Below, piece by piece: positions 18,705 to 29,077 of a stretch of 64,000 nucleotides of DNA. A program made the position numbers and the translations under genes. Source of the stretch: Actinomyces oris (GTDB lineage Bacteria; Actinomycetota; Actinomycetes; Actinomycetales; Actinomycetaceae); the NCBI RefSeq assembly GCF_001937445.1, contig NZ_MSKS01000025.1, forward strand, positions 1 through 64,000. Reading direction: 5' to 3'. The stretch's first letter is position 1, and every line of letters starts with the position of its first letter. The notes under the pieces are model-generated. The model was not told where the DNA came from and ran no database searches. It saw only the letters and a program-made list of their open reading frames with translations.

Positions 18705-19990
18705 TGCGCCACACGACACACGCGACGAAGCCCAGCCCCATGCCCACCCCCATGCCGTCGATGCCCCGTCACCGCACCGGTTCGGCGGCGAGCCGCGCCG
18801 CCCGCGCCCTAGTGGCAGCGCTCCTCGTCTCACTGCCACTGTCAGGCTGCGGCTCCTCGACCCCGAAGCCTGCAGCGACCACGTCGTCGGCGGGAGTCTC
18901 CGTCACCCCGCTCAGTGCAGATCAGGTGGAGTCCGAACGGAAGCACTTCTCTTCCGTCTATGTCCGCGACCTGCACACCCGCTACGGAACGGTCAGCGCG
19001 GAAAACTCACTACCCGAATCCGATGATGGTTCTCTGCCCTCAGGAGTCGTCACCAGCGACAAATCTGGGAGCACCGACGACGAGCCGAAGACCAAGACCC
19101 TTCAGTGGGCGATGCGCCTCAATCACCCCATTTTTAGAACCAGAGACCTGGGCGACGGTGACCGCGACTCGACCACCCAGACGCAGACCTACGACCTTCT
19201 CAAGCAGGAGTCCTCCGGCGTGGGTGTCGTCAGTCCCGACGGGCAGCACATCTCGCTCATTCTCCAACCGCACCGGACGGCTCAGGACGACGACTTCTCG
19301 GCCCAGCGCACCTACGTCGTCGTCCTCAGCGCCGAGACGGGCACGCTCGAGGGCTCGGTGGAGGTCTCCGGGCTGATCCTGGGTCGGGTCCTCACTAACG
19401 ACAGCCTGGCCATCCAGACCGCCCAGAACTACTACCCGGGAGCCGAGGGTCAGGGAGTCATCTCCGTCTACCCGCTGAGCAACCTTGCGGGCAAGCCATC
19501 GACCATTTCCAGTGACCACTGGCTCATCGGCGCCTCCCGGGACTCACTCATCCTGTCCCCGTACTCCCCCACCACCGGCAACGACCGGAGCACCCGGTTC
19601 CGCCCGTTCACGGTGACCCAGATGGGTACGGACGGCACAGTGCGCAGAACCATCACCGGTGTCAATCGGGTCTATCCCGGCGGATGGCTTCAACGCTTCA
19701 GCGATCCTGCCGCCGCGGCCACACTCGCCGCCAGCACCGCAGGGAAGGACGATGACCAGACGCGAGCAGCCTGGGACGCCCTGCCCACCCAGATCGTCGA
19801 CCTGAACTCGGGAAGCACGCACGACCTCACGGGAGGAAGGGCCGAATCGGTCGGTGTCCCCACCGGCCCCGGCCTGCTCATCAGCCATGAGGCCGCCGAC
19901 GGCAACGGCAACCCCCAGCAGTTCTGGCTCAGCGCCGACGACGACGGCCACCCCCACACCGAGAACCTCGAGCAGTTCACCAGCAAGTAG
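18701..19990 (+). CDS. Module 4 gene B: lipoprotein with conserved C-terminal tail
   Basis: 429 aa, the longest B protein. A 55-residue N-terminal stretch rich in His, Pro and Met precedes the hydrophobic core; the lipobox is LSGC. Shared blocks are VVSPDGQHISLILQPHR, TYVVVLSAETGTLEGSVEVSG, LILGRVLTNDSLAIQT, YYPGAEGQG, DHWLIGASRDSLILSP and VYPGGWLQRFSDP. The tail is FWLSADDDGHPHTENLEQF-TSK. The ending and the 19-nt gap to A5 are almost identical to the B5/A6 junction, which marks modules 4, 5 and 6 as a duplication group. Confidence 0.88.
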   Translation: MMRHTTHATKPSPMPTPMPSMPRHRTGSAASRAARALVAALLVSLPLSGCGSSTPKPAATTSSAGVSVTPLSADQVESERKHFSSVYVRDLHTRYGTVSAENSLPESDDGSLPSGVVTSDKSGSTDDEPKTKTLQWAMRLNHPIFRTRDLGDGDRDSTTQTQTYDLLKQESSGVGVVSPDGQHISLILQPHRTAQDDDFSAQRTYVVVLSAETGTLEGSVEVSGLILGRVLTNDSLAIQTAQNYYPGAEGQGVISVYPLSNLAGKPSTISSDHWLIGASRDSLILSPYSPTTGNDRSTRFRPFTVTQMGTDGTVRRTITGVNRVYPGGWLQRFSDPAAAATLAASTAGKDDDQTRAAWDALPTQIVDLNSGSTHDLTGGRAESVGVPTGPGLLISHEAADGNGNPQQFWLSADDDGHPHTENLEQFTSK

Positions 19991-20009
19991 CGGCACGGAA
20001 GACAGCACG

Positions 20010-22115
20010 ATGACCGATCAGCGCCCCGGAGAGGACACGGAGCCTCTCGCGGCTCCCACTCCCCTCACCTCAGAGAATCCCTACTCCTCACTATCAGCCC
20101 TTGCCCGCCGTCGGCGCCCTCGCACGCCCCAGGAGCGCCGACGGGTCTGGTCGCGGCGGTTCGAGGGCCTCTTCTGGGCGTTGAAGGTCGGCGCCCTGCT
20201 CACCGTCCTCGTGGCGGCCGGCCTCTACTTGGCGTGGCGCACTGATCTGACGATGCGCTGGGTGCTCCTCTACCTCGGTCTCGCGCCGCTGGTCACGGCG
20301 CTCGTCCTGTGGGGGATCGGCATTCTCGCCTGGGAGGAGCCGGCCGAGTACTGGGTCGACTGGCGGCATCGGGCAAAGTCCTGCCGGCGCATCATTAAGC
20401 GGCTCCTGCCCGTTGCCGGGGTGGCCACCTGCGGCCTGCTCAGCGCCGGAGGCGCGCTGGGCCTGTGGCACGACATCTTTATGCCGCTGGACGCCAGCGC
20501 CGGCGAGCTACTCGCCTTCGCGATGGCGGCCCTGGGGCTGGGCTCCTTCTTCGCCTTCGATCTTCTCCAGCGCGTCACCCGCTCCTTCTTCCCCGAGGTC
20601 GCACAGGCCTCCTCGCTCCGTTCACGGCTGCGTGCCAGGTCCGCTCGTCTCCTCCTACCCGCCCACCTCCGGAGCGCCGGCTCCTGGGGGCCGCGCATCG
20701 TTCTGGTGGTAATCCTCCTGGCCCCGACCCTCGTGCTCAGCGCAAGCGCCTACCTCGCCCACAACTGGGACCGGCCCCGCCCGATCCCTGTGGCCGCCCC
20801 CGCCACCTTGCCCACCTACCCGAACTCCTTCCCGTCTCAGGTGACCTGGACCCACGACATCCCCTCCGCGCTGGACGCAACCGCAGGGGCCGCCGGACCC
20901 CTCGTCCTCACCGATGACAGCCTCATCAGCCTGGATCCCTCCACCGGGAAGATCCGCTGGGACTACCACCGCCAAGGCAAGAAGTTCGCCCAGTACGGGG
21001 GACGTGTCAACGGCGTCCTTGGTGAGCGTCCCTACCTCATCACCAGCCCGGACAGGCGCCACGTCGCCCTGACGCTCGGGGAGCTGGAGTTCCAAAGCAA
21101 GAGCTCCAACGGCGATTACGGTCTGGAATCGGCCCTCACCATCGTCCTGGACACCGTGACCGGACAGGTCACCAACGAGCACTTCCACGACGGCAAGGCC
21201 GTCCAGCTCACCGACTCCGTCCTCCTGGCCGGCAGCACCGTCTACTCGCTGGCCGACGACTCCGTGATGTGGCAGCTCGGCGACGTCGACCTCGATCTCT
21301 CCGAGGAGGACCGCCAGTACACAGGTACAGCGGGGCACGCCAGCCTCATTCTCACGGAGGAGCACAGTGGAGGAAGCCACAACGGGATCGGCCGTCTCAC
21401 GCTCGTCCCGGATACCAACCCCCGTGGAGTCGTCAGGGATGTTCTGATCGCCTTCGCCAACTAGGAGCCGCTCATCGTCGAGGGCTGGACGGTCACTTAC
21501 CCCGACGCCACGAAGGACGAGTCCACCGACATCGATTGGGACTACACGAAGGCCCACCGCGCCCAGGCCGTCTCCCTTGACGCCCTGGCGAAGGTGCCCG
21601 GCACCGACACCCACACCTACGACCTGGGCCAGACCCTCGGCATCGCCCCGATGGCGTCCCACCTTTCCGGGAGACTGGCCGTCCTGCCGGAGACCGCACC
21701 CGACCCGGTCGAACCGAACGAGAGTCGCATCCCCGATGCCTGGAAGGACCGGTCCACCGTCGCCACCACCTTCAACCCCAGGACACGTGCTGTGCTGGCA
21801 GCCTCCCAGGACCCGGGGCTTGTCACCGCCGTCGGGGTCACCCGGGCCGACGACGGGCAGCGACGCATCAGCCTTCAGTCGGGAGACAAGTCGAAAGCCA
21901 CCTCCATCCCCCTGGAGAAAGGCACAGTCTTCTTCGATCCACGAACAGGCGGTCCCAACGCCGGCCTTGACGACTTCTCCGTCAATACACCAGGAGGTAA
22001 CGACGACATCAGCGCACTCAGCGCGCCGGGTGTCACCGTCGTCCTTCTGCGCCCCACCTACGAGAGTCAGACCACCGGCACACGCCTTCGTCTCTACGGA
22101 CTGGCATGGTTGTGA
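20010..22115 (+). pseudogene. Module 5 gene A: interrupted by an in-frame TAG
   Basis: The first 484 codons (20010-21464) encode the normal plan: TM1 VGALLTVLVAAGLYLAW, four more helices, then AGPLVLTDDSLISLDPSTGKIRWDYHRQG. They end at TAG 21462-21464. The reading frame continues without shift (EPLIVEGWTVTYPDATKDES and onward) to the usual end LRLYGLAW at 22115. The downstream part aligns with A4 and A6 (DPLVIDGWMV, DLLVVDGWVA), so a single substitution produced the stop. The last codon and stop come from the inserted transposon; without it the gene would end TGG-TAG. Unless the TAG is read through, the product loses roughly its last 215 residues. Confidence 0.85.
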
Positions 22116-22197
22116 CAGCTTGGTTCGGCCCCGTTGTGACGGCCTGATCTGGCCCCGCGTGCGACTTGCCGGGGTGTTGACGGTCTGAACTGGCCCC
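22111..22197 (+). repeat. Left terminal repeats of the IS21-family transposon
   Basis: Three related units each end in GGCCCC: TGACAGCTTGGTTCGGCCCC, then two copies of TGACGG-n-CTGA-n-CTGGCCCC. Multiple transposase-binding repeats at each end are typical of the IS21 family. Confidence 0.8.
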
Positions 22198-22254
22198 ACC
22201 CCTTCACGCTGGTCCCCATCACTGGGAACCAGTCGCGAGGGCAAGGGAGCCAAG

Positions 22255-23898
22255 ATGGGATCACGAGTGCAGCTGTACGCCGACATCCGCCACGACGCGC
22301 GAGTCGATGGCCTGTCCATCCGCGAGCTCGCCCGCAAACACGGAGTCCACCGCCGCACCGTCCGCCAGGCACTCGCCGCAGCCGAACCCCCACCCCGCAA
22401 GAAACCGGTCCGCACAGCACCGCGCCTGGACCCGTACAAGCCGGCGATCGACGAGATGCTCACCTATGACCTGACCGCGCCGCGCAAGCAGCGCCATACC
22501 GCGACCAGGATCCTGGCCCGGCTGCGCGACGAGCACGGCGCCACCGACCTGTCCTACTCCACGGTGCGGGACTACGTCCGGGTCAGGCGCACGCAGATCG
22601 ATCTGGAGGCCGGGCGCCGGGTGGAGGCGATGGTGCCGCAGGACCACGCCCCCGGCGCGGAGGCCGAGGTCGACTTCGGCGAGGTCTACGTCATCCTGGA
22701 CGGCGTCAAGACCAAGTGCCACATGTTCGTCTACCGCCTGTCCCACTCCGGCAAGGCCATCCACCGCGTCTACCCGACCGGCGGACAGGAGGCCTTCCAC
22801 GCCCTGGGCGGCATCCCCACCCGCCACATCCGCTACGACAACCTCACCTCCGCCGTCGTCCAGGTCATCCACGGCGGCGACCGGCTACGCGACGAGAACG
22901 AACGCTGGGTGCTGTTCCGCTCCCACTACGGCTTCGACGCGTTCTACTGCCAGCCCGGCATCGACGGCGCCCACGAGAAAGGCGGCGTCGAGGGCGAGGT
23001 CGGATGGTTCCGCCGCAACCACCTCACCCCCATGCCCGAAGTCGCCACCCTGGACGAACTCAACGACAAGATCCGCGCCTGGGAGCACGACGACAACACC
23101 CGCCGCATCACCGGCCACGCCAACACGATCGGGCAGGACCACCACGCCGAGCTGCCCCACCTGGCACCGTTGCCGGCCGACGACTTCGACCCCGGCCTGA
23201 TCCTCCACCCCCGCGTCGACCGCTCCGCCCTGATCACCGTCCGCATGGTCAAGTACTCCGTCCCCGCGCACCTCATCGGCCAACGCGTCCGCGTGTCCCT
23301 GCGGGCCTCGTGCGTGGTCGTATTCGAGGGCCGCACCGTCCTCGCCACCCACCCTCGCCTCGGCACCCGTGGCGTGACCCGGGTCGAGCTGGACCACTAC
23401 CTCGAAGTGCTGCGGCACAAGCCCGGCGCGTTCCCCGGCTCCACGGCCCTCGCGCAGGCCCGCGCCGCCGGAGCATTCACCGCGGCCCACGACGCGTTCT
23501 GGGCCGCGGCCCGCAAGACCAGCGGCGACGTGGCCGGGACCCAAGCGTTGATCGACGTGCTCCTGCTCCACCGATCCCTCCCGTCCGACGCGGTGATCGC
23601 CGGCATCACCTCGGCCCTGTCGGTGGGCGCGATCAGCCCCGACGTCGTCGCCGTCGAAGCCCGCCGCCATGCCACCACCCACACACCCGCCCCAGCCAGC
23701 CAGACCAGGGGCGGGACGGTCGTGAACCTGCCACCCCGACGCCCCACCAACCCGCACCAGGTCATCGCGCACCTGCCCGAAGACACCCGGCCCCTGCCCA
23801 CCGTCACCGCCTACGACGAACTCCTGTGCCGACGCCAACCCGATCCCGCCCCGGCCCCCGCCGAGACTCACCACCACACCCCGACAGGAACCCCATAA
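22255..23898 (+). CDS. istA: IS21-family transposase IstA
   Basis: 547 aa. The N-terminal helix-turn-helix (SIRELARKHGVHRRTVRQAL, about residues 20-40) binds the ends. The DDE-type catalytic core shows D in AEVDFGEVYV, D in RYDNLTSAVV and E in EKGGVEGEVGWFRRN, the usual IstA spacing. The C-terminal third is Pro/His-rich. It lies just inside the left terminal repeats and upstream of istB, the standard IS21 order. Together with IstB it should carry out transposition of the element. Confidence 0.95.
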   Translation: MGSRVQLYADIRHDARVDGLSIRELARKHGVHRRTVRQALAAAEPPPRKKPVRTAPRLDPYKPAIDEMLTYDLTAPRKQRHTATRILARLRDEHGATDLSYSTVRDYVRVRRTQIDLEAGRRVEAMVPQDHAPGAEAEVDFGEVYVILDGVKTKCHMFVYRLSHSGKAIHRVYPTGGQEAFHALGGIPTRHIRYDNLTSAVVQVIHGGDRLRDENERWVLFRSHYGFDAFYCQPGIDGAHEKGGVEGEVGWFRRNHLTPMPEVATLDELNDKIRAWEHDDNTRRITGHANTIGQDHHAELPHLAPLPADDFDPGLILHPRVDRSALITVRMVKYSVPAHLIGQRVRVSLRASCVVVFEGRTVLATHPRLGTRGVTRVELDHYLEVLRHKPGAFPGSTALAQARAAGAFTAAHDAFWAAARKTSGDVAGTQALIDVLLLHRSLPSDAVIAGITSALSVGAISPDVVAVEARRHATTHTPAPASQTRGGTVVNLPPRRPTNPHQVIAHLPEDTRPLPTVTAYDELLCRRQPDPAPAPAETHHHTPTGTP

Positions 23899-24710
23899 CC
23901 ACCACCAGCACCAGCCGTCCCGAGAGCCTTCGCCGTCGTCAGGGCCTCACCGAGCAAGCCGCGCAGGCCGCGATCGACCAAGCCTGCCGCCGGCTTCGGC
24001 TGCCCACGATCCGCGCCGTCGTCGACGACGCCGTGACGGCCGCCACCAAGGAACAACTCACCTACCAGGGCTTCCTCGCCGAACTCCTCCTGGCCGAGGT
24101 CGACGACCGCGACCGCCGCTCCACCCTGCGTCGCATCAAGAGCGCCGGCTTCCCCCGCGAGAAATGGCTCGCCGACTTCGACTTCACCGCGAACCCCAAC
24201 ATCAACCCCACCACCATCAACGAGCTCGCCACCGGCGACTGGATCCGCCGCGGCGACCCGCTGTGCCTGATCGGGGACTCCGGCACCGGCAAGTCCCACC
24301 TGCTCATCGCGCTCGGCACCGCCGCCGCCGAGCAGGGCTACCGCGTCCGATACACCCTCGCCACCCGGCTCGTGAACGAGCTCGTCGAAGCCGCCGACGA
24401 GAAACAACTCACCAGGACCATCAACCGCTACGGCCGCGTCGACCTCCTCGTGATTGACGAGCTCGGCTACCTGGAACTCGACCGGCGAGGCGCCGAACTG
24501 CTGTTCCAGGTCCTCACCGAACGAGAGGAGAAGAACGCCATCGCGATCGCCTCCAACCAGTCCTTCTCCGCCTGGACCGACACCTTCACCGACCCCCGCC
24601 TGTGCGCAGCAATCGTCGACCGCCTCACCTACAACGCCACCATCATCGAAACCGGCACAAACTCCTACCGCCTCGCCCACACCCGAGCCCGGGCATCTGT
24701 GATGGGGTGA
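23895..24710 (+). CDS. istB: IS21-family helper ATPase IstB (DnaA/DnaC-like)
   Basis: About 271 aa. Walker A is GDSGTGKSHLLIALG and Walker B is DLLVIDELGYLEL; an Arg-rich sensor region follows. IstB is the AAA+ partner that selects target DNA for IstA. The family-like N-terminus (RRRQGLTEQAAQAAIDQACRR) lies upstream of every in-frame ATG, GTG or TTG start that would fit. The frame overlaps the istA stop as ATAA where other IS21 elements have ATGA, with AGGAA 5 nt upstream. An AUA start, or translational coupling, therefore seems the likeliest reading. Confidence 0.88.
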   Translation: MTTTSTSRPESLRRRQGLTEQAAQAAIDQACRRLRLPTIRAVVDDAVTAATKEQLTYQGFLAELLLAEVDDRDRRSTLRRIKSAGFPREKWLADFDFTANPNINPTTINELATGDWIRRGDPLCLIGDSGTGKSHLLIALGTAAAEQGYRVRYTLATRLVNELVEAADEKQLTRTINRYGRVDLLVIDELGYLELDRRGAELLFQVLTEREEKNAIAIASNQSFSAWTDTFTDPRLCAAIVDRLTYNATIIETGTNSYRLAHTRARASVMG

Positions 24711-24735
24711 ACAACGACCGGCTGGGCTCTTGGGG

Positions 24736-27048
24736 TCAGCGGTGACGGCGCAACCGCAGCGAGTTGGTGATCACGCTGACCGAGCTGAGGGCCATGGCGG
24801 CGGCCGCGATGACGGGCGACAGCAGCCAGCCAAAGGTCGGGTAGAGGGCGCCGGCGGCCAGCGGGATACCGAACACGTTGTACACGAACGCGAAGACCAG
24901 GTTCTGGCGGATGTTGCGCATCGTGTCGACCGACAGGTCGCGGGCCTTGACCAGGGCGGCCAGGTCACCGCCGAGCAGGGTCACGTCGGCGCTCTCGATG
25001 GCCACGTCGGTGCCGGTGCCCATGGCCACACCCACGTCGGCCACGGCGAGGGCGGGGGCGTCGTTGACGCCGTCGCCGGCCATAACGACCGTGTGGCCCT
25101 GGGCCTGCAGGGCCTGCACGTGGCCGTGCTTCTGGTCGGGCAGGACGTCGGCGACGACCTGGTCGATGCGCAGCTCGTCGGCGATGGCCCGGGCGGTGGT
25201 GGCATTGTCGCCGGTGAGCATGACGACCTTCATCCCGCGCCGACGCAGGTCCTCGATCGCGCCGGCGGTGGTCGCCTTGAGCGGGTCGGCGATGGCCAGC
25301 ACACTGGCGGGCCTGCCGTCGACGGCCACGACGATCGCGGTCGCGCCACGGCGACGGTAGGCCTCCACCACGGCGTCCAGGGCATGGGTGTCGACGTGCT
25401 GGCTGCCCAGGAAGGCGGGGCTGCCGACGAGCACGTGCTGACCGTCGACGATGGCGCTGACACCGCCACCCGGGTGGGCGGCGAAATCGCTGGCCGCCGG
25501 CACCGTGCGTCCCGTCTGGCGGGCAGCATCGACCACCGCCCTGGCGAGGGGGTGTTCGGAGCCGGCCTCCACAGCCGCGGCGAGCAGCAGTGTCCGGGCG
25601 TCCTCGTGGCCGTCGACGCCCTGCTGGTCGACCAGGCTGGGGCGGCCCTGGGTGAGGGTACCGGTCTTGTCGACGACGACGGTGTCGACCTTCTGCAGTC
25701 GTTCGAGGGCCTCGGCGTTCTTGACCAGCACGCCCTCGCTGGCGCCGCGCCCGACCCCGACCATGATCGACATTGGCGTGGCCAGACCCAGCGCACACGG
25801 GCAGGCGATGATCAGCACGCTGACGGCGGCCACGATCGCGAACGGCAGCCGCGGCTGCGGCCCGATCGCCAGCCACAACCCGAAGGTGGCCAGGGCGACG
25901 GCAATCACGACCGGCACGAACACCGCCGAGATCTTGTCGACCAGTCCCTGGATCGGAGCACGGGACCGCTGCGCCTGGGAGACCAGGTCGACGATCCGGG
26001 CCAGGGTCGAGTCGGCGCCCAGGCCAGTGGCCTCCACCACCAGGCTGCCGCCCTGGATGATCGTGCCGCCGATGACCCGGTCACCGGGGCTCTTGTCGAC
26101 CGGAACCGGCTCGCCGGTGATCATCGACTCGTCCACATACGCGTGACCATCGACCACGGTGCCGTCGGCCGGCACCTTCTCGCCCGGCCGCACCCGGCAC
26201 CGATCGCCCAGCTGCAGTTCGGCGGCCGGCACGTCGGTCTCGGTGCCGTCGGCCCCGATGCGGTGCGCGGTGGCCGGTGACAGGTCGAGCAGGGTGCGGA
26301 TCGCACCGGAGGTCTGGTCGCGGGCCCGCAGCTCGAGGACCTGGCCGAGCAGCACCAGGGTGATGATGACTGCCGCGGCCTCGAAGTAGGTGCCGACCCG
26401 GCCGTCCATCGCCCGCATCCCGGACGGGAACAACCCCGGCGCCAGCACCGCGACCACGCTGTACAGCCACGCGGCACCGACACCCAACGACACCAGGGTG
26501 AACATGTTCAGGTGACGGCTGACCACCGACTTCGCGCCGCGCACGAAGAACGGCCACCCAGCCCACCACACCACCGGCGTCGACAGGGCCAGCTCGAGCC
26601 ACGGCGCGACGCTGCCGGGCAGCGCACGCCCCAGCACCATGGGAACCATCACCATCGCCACCAGCGGCACGCTCAGCACCGCCGCCACCCGGAACCGGCG
26701 ACGCATGTCGACGAGCTCCTGGTTCGGGCCGTCGTCGAGCCCGGCCGAGACCCGCTCCAGCGCCATGCCACAGATCGGGCAGTCACCGGGGCCGTCGCTG
26801 CGGACCTCGGGGTGCATCGGGCAGGTCCAGTCCCCTGCAGCGACCGCACCGGCCACCACCGCCGGCTCGCCGGTGGGGTGCTGGTGGTCGTGGTGCTGTG
26901 CGGCCGGCGCGTCCCCACCGTCGGCGGGTTGCAGGAACATCCCGCACTTGGGGCAGCGTCCCGGGTGGTCGCTGGTCACCTCGGGGTGCATCGGGCACGT
27001 GTAGCGGGTGGTGTGGTCGTGGGTGGCGGTGGCTGCCGGGTGGTTCAT
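24736..27048 (-). CDS. copA: Copper-exporting P1B-type ATPase
   Basis: 770 aa. Two N-terminal heavy-metal binding units of the CPMHPEV...CPKCGM type lie at about residues 17-36 and 75-94, with a His-rich linker (HHDHQHP). Then come eight predicted TM helices, the translocation motif [11 protein letters not shown], phosphorylation motif DKTGTLTQG, the SEHPLA loop, TGE-type actuator ([15 protein letters not shown]) and hinge [16 protein letters not shown]. These mark a Cu+/Ag+-type P1B exporter pumping metal out of the cytosol. The symbol copA is used loosely; the two CPMHPEV units in place of GMxCxxC domains are closer to CopB/SilP-like members. It is the last gene of the cargo cluster. Confidence 0.93.
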   Translation of the reverse strand: MNHPAATATHDHTTRYTCPMHPEVTSDHPGRCPKCGMFLQPADGGDAPAAQHHDHQHPTGEPAVVAGAVAAGDWTCPMHPEVRSDGPGDCPICGMALERVSAGLDDGPNQELVDMRRRFRVAAVLSVPLVAMVMVPMVLGRALPGSVAPWLELALSTPVVWWAGWPFFVRGAKSVVSRHLNMFTLVSLGVGAAWLYSVVAVLAPGLFPSGMRAMDGRVGTYFEAAAVIITLVLLGQVLELRARDQTSGAIRTLLDLSPATAHRIGADGTETDVPAAELQLGDRCRVRPGEKVPADGTVVDGHAYVDESMITGEPVPVDKSPGDRVIGGTIIQGGSLVVEATGLGADSTLARIVDLVSQAQRSRAPIQGLVDKISAVFVPVVIAVALATFGLWLAIGPQPRLPFAIVAAVSVLIIACPCALGLATPMSIMVGVGRGASEGVLVKNAEALERLQKVDTVVVDKTGTLTQGRPSLVDQQGVDGHEDARTLLLAAAVEAGSEHPLARAVVDAARQTGRTVPAASDFAAHPGGGVSAIVDGQHVLVGSPAFLGSQHVDTHALDAVVEAYRRRGATAIVVAVDGRPASVLAIADPLKATTAGAIEDLRRRGMKVVMLTGDNATTARAIADELRIDQVVADVLPDQKHGHVQALQAQGHTVVMAGDGVNDAPALAVADVGVAMGTGTDVAIESADVTLLGGDLAALVKARDLSVDTMRNIRQNLVFAFVYNVFGIPLAAGALYPTFGWLLSPVIAAAAMALSSVSVITNSLRLRRHR

Positions 27049-27093
27049 GGGTTGCTCCTCGAGACGGTGCTGCCGGTGGATGGCGGGCGGTGG

Positions 27094-27348
27094 TCAGTGC
27101 TGGGATCCGTGGTCCATCATGCGCATCATCAGCCACATCATGAGCATGCAGCTGATGGCGGGCACGAGGGCGGCCAGGACACCGCCGGCGGCGAGGCTGG
27201 CACGTCCGGCCCACAGGTAGCCGGCGACCACGAGCAGCATCGGTGCGCACATCAGCAGGTGCATCCAGTGGTGGGACTTGCCGTGCTGGTGGGAGTTGCC
27301 GTGCTGGTGGGTGGTGCTGGTGGGGGCCTGGTCGGGGCTCGTGTACAT
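27094..27348 (-). CDS. Small His/Met-rich membrane protein of the copper cluster
   Basis: 84 aa starting MYTSPDQAP; the frame is open further upstream but that part overlaps the intergenic region. A His-rich segment (HQHGNSHQHGKSHHW) precedes two TM helices, and the C-terminus is very Met-rich (SCMLMMWLMMRMMDHGSQH). Small proteins like this (DUF2933-like) often accompany copper exporters and multicopper oxidases. A copper-buffering or helper role is inferred from composition and context. Confidence 0.7.
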   Translation of the reverse strand: MYTSPDQAPTSTTHQHGNSHQHGKSHHWMHLLMCAPMLLVVAGYLWAGRASLAAGGVLAALVPAISCMLMMWLMMRMMDHGSQH

Positions 27349-27535
27349 GGCGTGTCCTTGTCTGCTCGGGGAAGGGGTTTTCCTTCCACTTCCACGGTGA
27401 CGGGGCGAGGTCAATGAGCTCGCGAGGTTTGGTGAAGGTCTGGTCAAGCTCTGAAGACGGCGATGGTGAGGCTGCCGCAAGGGGGCAGCCGCGCCATCAG
27501 GGCAGGCGTGGGTGGCCGACATCGGCCGGGAGATG

Positions 27536-29020
27536 TCAGTAGCGCAGGGTCGTCATCATGCCGAGTTCGGCGTGGTAGATGTTGTGGCAGTGCAGCATCC
27601 AGGTGCCGGGGTTGTCGGCCTGCAGGTCGGCCTCGACGGTCTCCATGGGGCGGATCAGGACGGTGTCCTTGCGCAGCCCGTCGCTGCCGGGCAGGGCCCA
27701 AGTGTGGCCGTGGATGTGCATGGGGTGGGCCATCATCGTCATGTTCGTCATCCGCAGCCGCACGCGCTGGCCGCGGCTGAGCGCCAGTGGGGTGTCCTCG
27801 CCGAAGCGTTTGCCGTTGAGGCCCCACGCGTAGGGCTTCATCTGGCCGTTGAGTGCCACGTCGAGGGTGGTGTCGGGCTTGCGGTCGGGCAGTCGGGCGC
27901 TGTCGGCGGGCTTGAGCTGGGTGGTCAGCAGGGCCTTGCCGTCGAGTTCTGCGATGCGGGTGTCCGGGGCCGGGACGTTGCCGGAGCCGGTGCGCACGAT
28001 GGCGCGGGCCGGGGTGCCCTTCTTGCCCTCGGGCGCGGCCTGCAGCACGAACACGCCGTCGCCGAGGGTGATGGTCGCATCCAGTCGTTCTCCCATCGCG
28101 AGGTAGACGGCGCTGGCCTGGGTGGGGGTCACAGGGAACCCGTCGGTGTGGGTGACGGTGAGTCGATGGCCCTGCAGGGCGAGCTTGAAGATGGTGTCGG
28201 AGGAGGCGTTGACGACGCGCAGTCGTACCTTCTGCCCGGGCTTGGCGGTCAGGGTGCGGGGCGCGGCGGGGACGCGGCCGTTGACGAGGTAGTGGGGGTA
28301 GGTGACGTCCCCGGCGTCACCCAAGGGTGACATGCCGTGGTCCATGCCGCCCATGTCGTGGTTCATGCCGCTGGACACGGTGCCGTTCTGGGCCTTGAAC
28401 GCGGCGAGGATGTCATCGGGTGAGGTGCCCACGCCATCGGCCCAGTCGTCGAGGGTGATGATCCACTCGTGGTCGTAGCGGCCGGGTTCAGCGGGGTCGT
28501 CGATGACCAGCGGCCGGTACAGGCCGCGGTCGATCTGCACCCCGGTGTGGGGGTGGAAGAAGTAGGTGCCGGGGTCGGGGGCGACGAACTGGTAGGTGAA
28601 GCTGCTGCCGGCCTCGATGGGTTGCTGGGTGACGCCGGGCACGCCGTCGCTTGGCTGGCGCAGCGCGATGCCGTGCCAGTGGACGGAGGTGCTGGTGGGA
28701 AGCTTGTTCTCGACGCGGACCTGCAGCAGGTCTCCGGCGCGGGCCCGCAGGACGGGGGCGTCGAGGGTCTCGTCGTAGGCCCAAGTCCTGGCCGTGACGC
28801 CGCCCAGATCGAGGGTGACCGGCCGGGGCGTGAGGACGTGGTTGACGGTCTTCGTGCCGGGGGCTGCGACCAGCGGCGTCTGGCTGGGGATCGTCAATGG
28901 GGAGTTCGGCGCGGCGGGTGCTGCGGCCGGGGTGTTCTTGGCGCCGCAGGCGCTCAAGGCCCCTGCCGAGGCCAGGCCGAGACCGGTGAACAGCACGTGG
29001 CGGCGGGAAAGTGTGTTCAT
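27536..29020 (-). CDS. Secreted multicopper oxidase (cuprous oxidase type)
   Basis: 494 aa. The N-terminus has a twin-arginine start (SRRHVLFTG) and a lipobox ending LSAC (Cys25), so it is probably a Tat-exported lipoprotein. All four copper ligand motifs are present in order: HWHG (about 118), HPHTG (about 165), HPMHIHGH (about 430) and HCHNIYHAELGMM near the C-terminus. A Met/His-rich segment (MNHDMGGMDHGM) sits mid-protein, as in CueO-like copper-tolerance oxidases, where it collects Cu(I). It likely oxidises Cu(I) to the less toxic Cu(II) outside the membrane. It lies between the kinase and the small membrane protein genes. Confidence 0.93.
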   Translation of the reverse strand: MNTLSRRHVLFTGLGLASAGALSACGAKNTPAAAPAAPNSPLTIPSQTPLVAAPGTKTVNHVLTPRPVTLDLGGVTARTWAYDETLDAPVLRARAGDLLQVRVENKLPTSTSVHWHGIALRQPSDGVPGVTQQPIEAGSSFTYQFVAPDPGTYFFHPHTGVQIDRGLYRPLVIDDPAEPGRYDHEWIITLDDWADGVGTSPDDILAAFKAQNGTVSSGMNHDMGGMDHGMSPLGDAGDVTYPHYLVNGRVPAAPRTLTAKPGQKVRLRVVNASSDTIFKLALQGHRLTVTHTDGFPVTPTQASAVYLAMGERLDATITLGDGVFVLQAAPEGKKGTPARAIVRTGSGNVPAPDTRIAELDGKALLTTQLKPADSARLPDRKPDTTLDVALNGQMKPYAWGLNGKRFGEDTPLALSRGQRVRLRMTNMTMMAHPMHIHGHTWALPGSDGLRKDTVLIRPMETVEADLQADNPGTWMLHCHNIYHAELGMMTTLRY

Positions 29021-29077
29021 GTCCTTGAGCCTGTCGGGCCCGGATGAAGCCCCCGGCAGGGGTTGGTCAAGATCTGG

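Noticed and set aside
22111-24735. A simple 2.5-kb IS21 next to an unrelated copper island
   Set aside because: No right-end repeat follows istB; the only matching right end lies at 31733-31776, beyond the copper genes.
24730-26280. A 516-codon plus-strand frame opposite the copper ATPase
   Set aside because: Same reason: antisense shadow of a clearly real gene with all P-type ATPase motifs.
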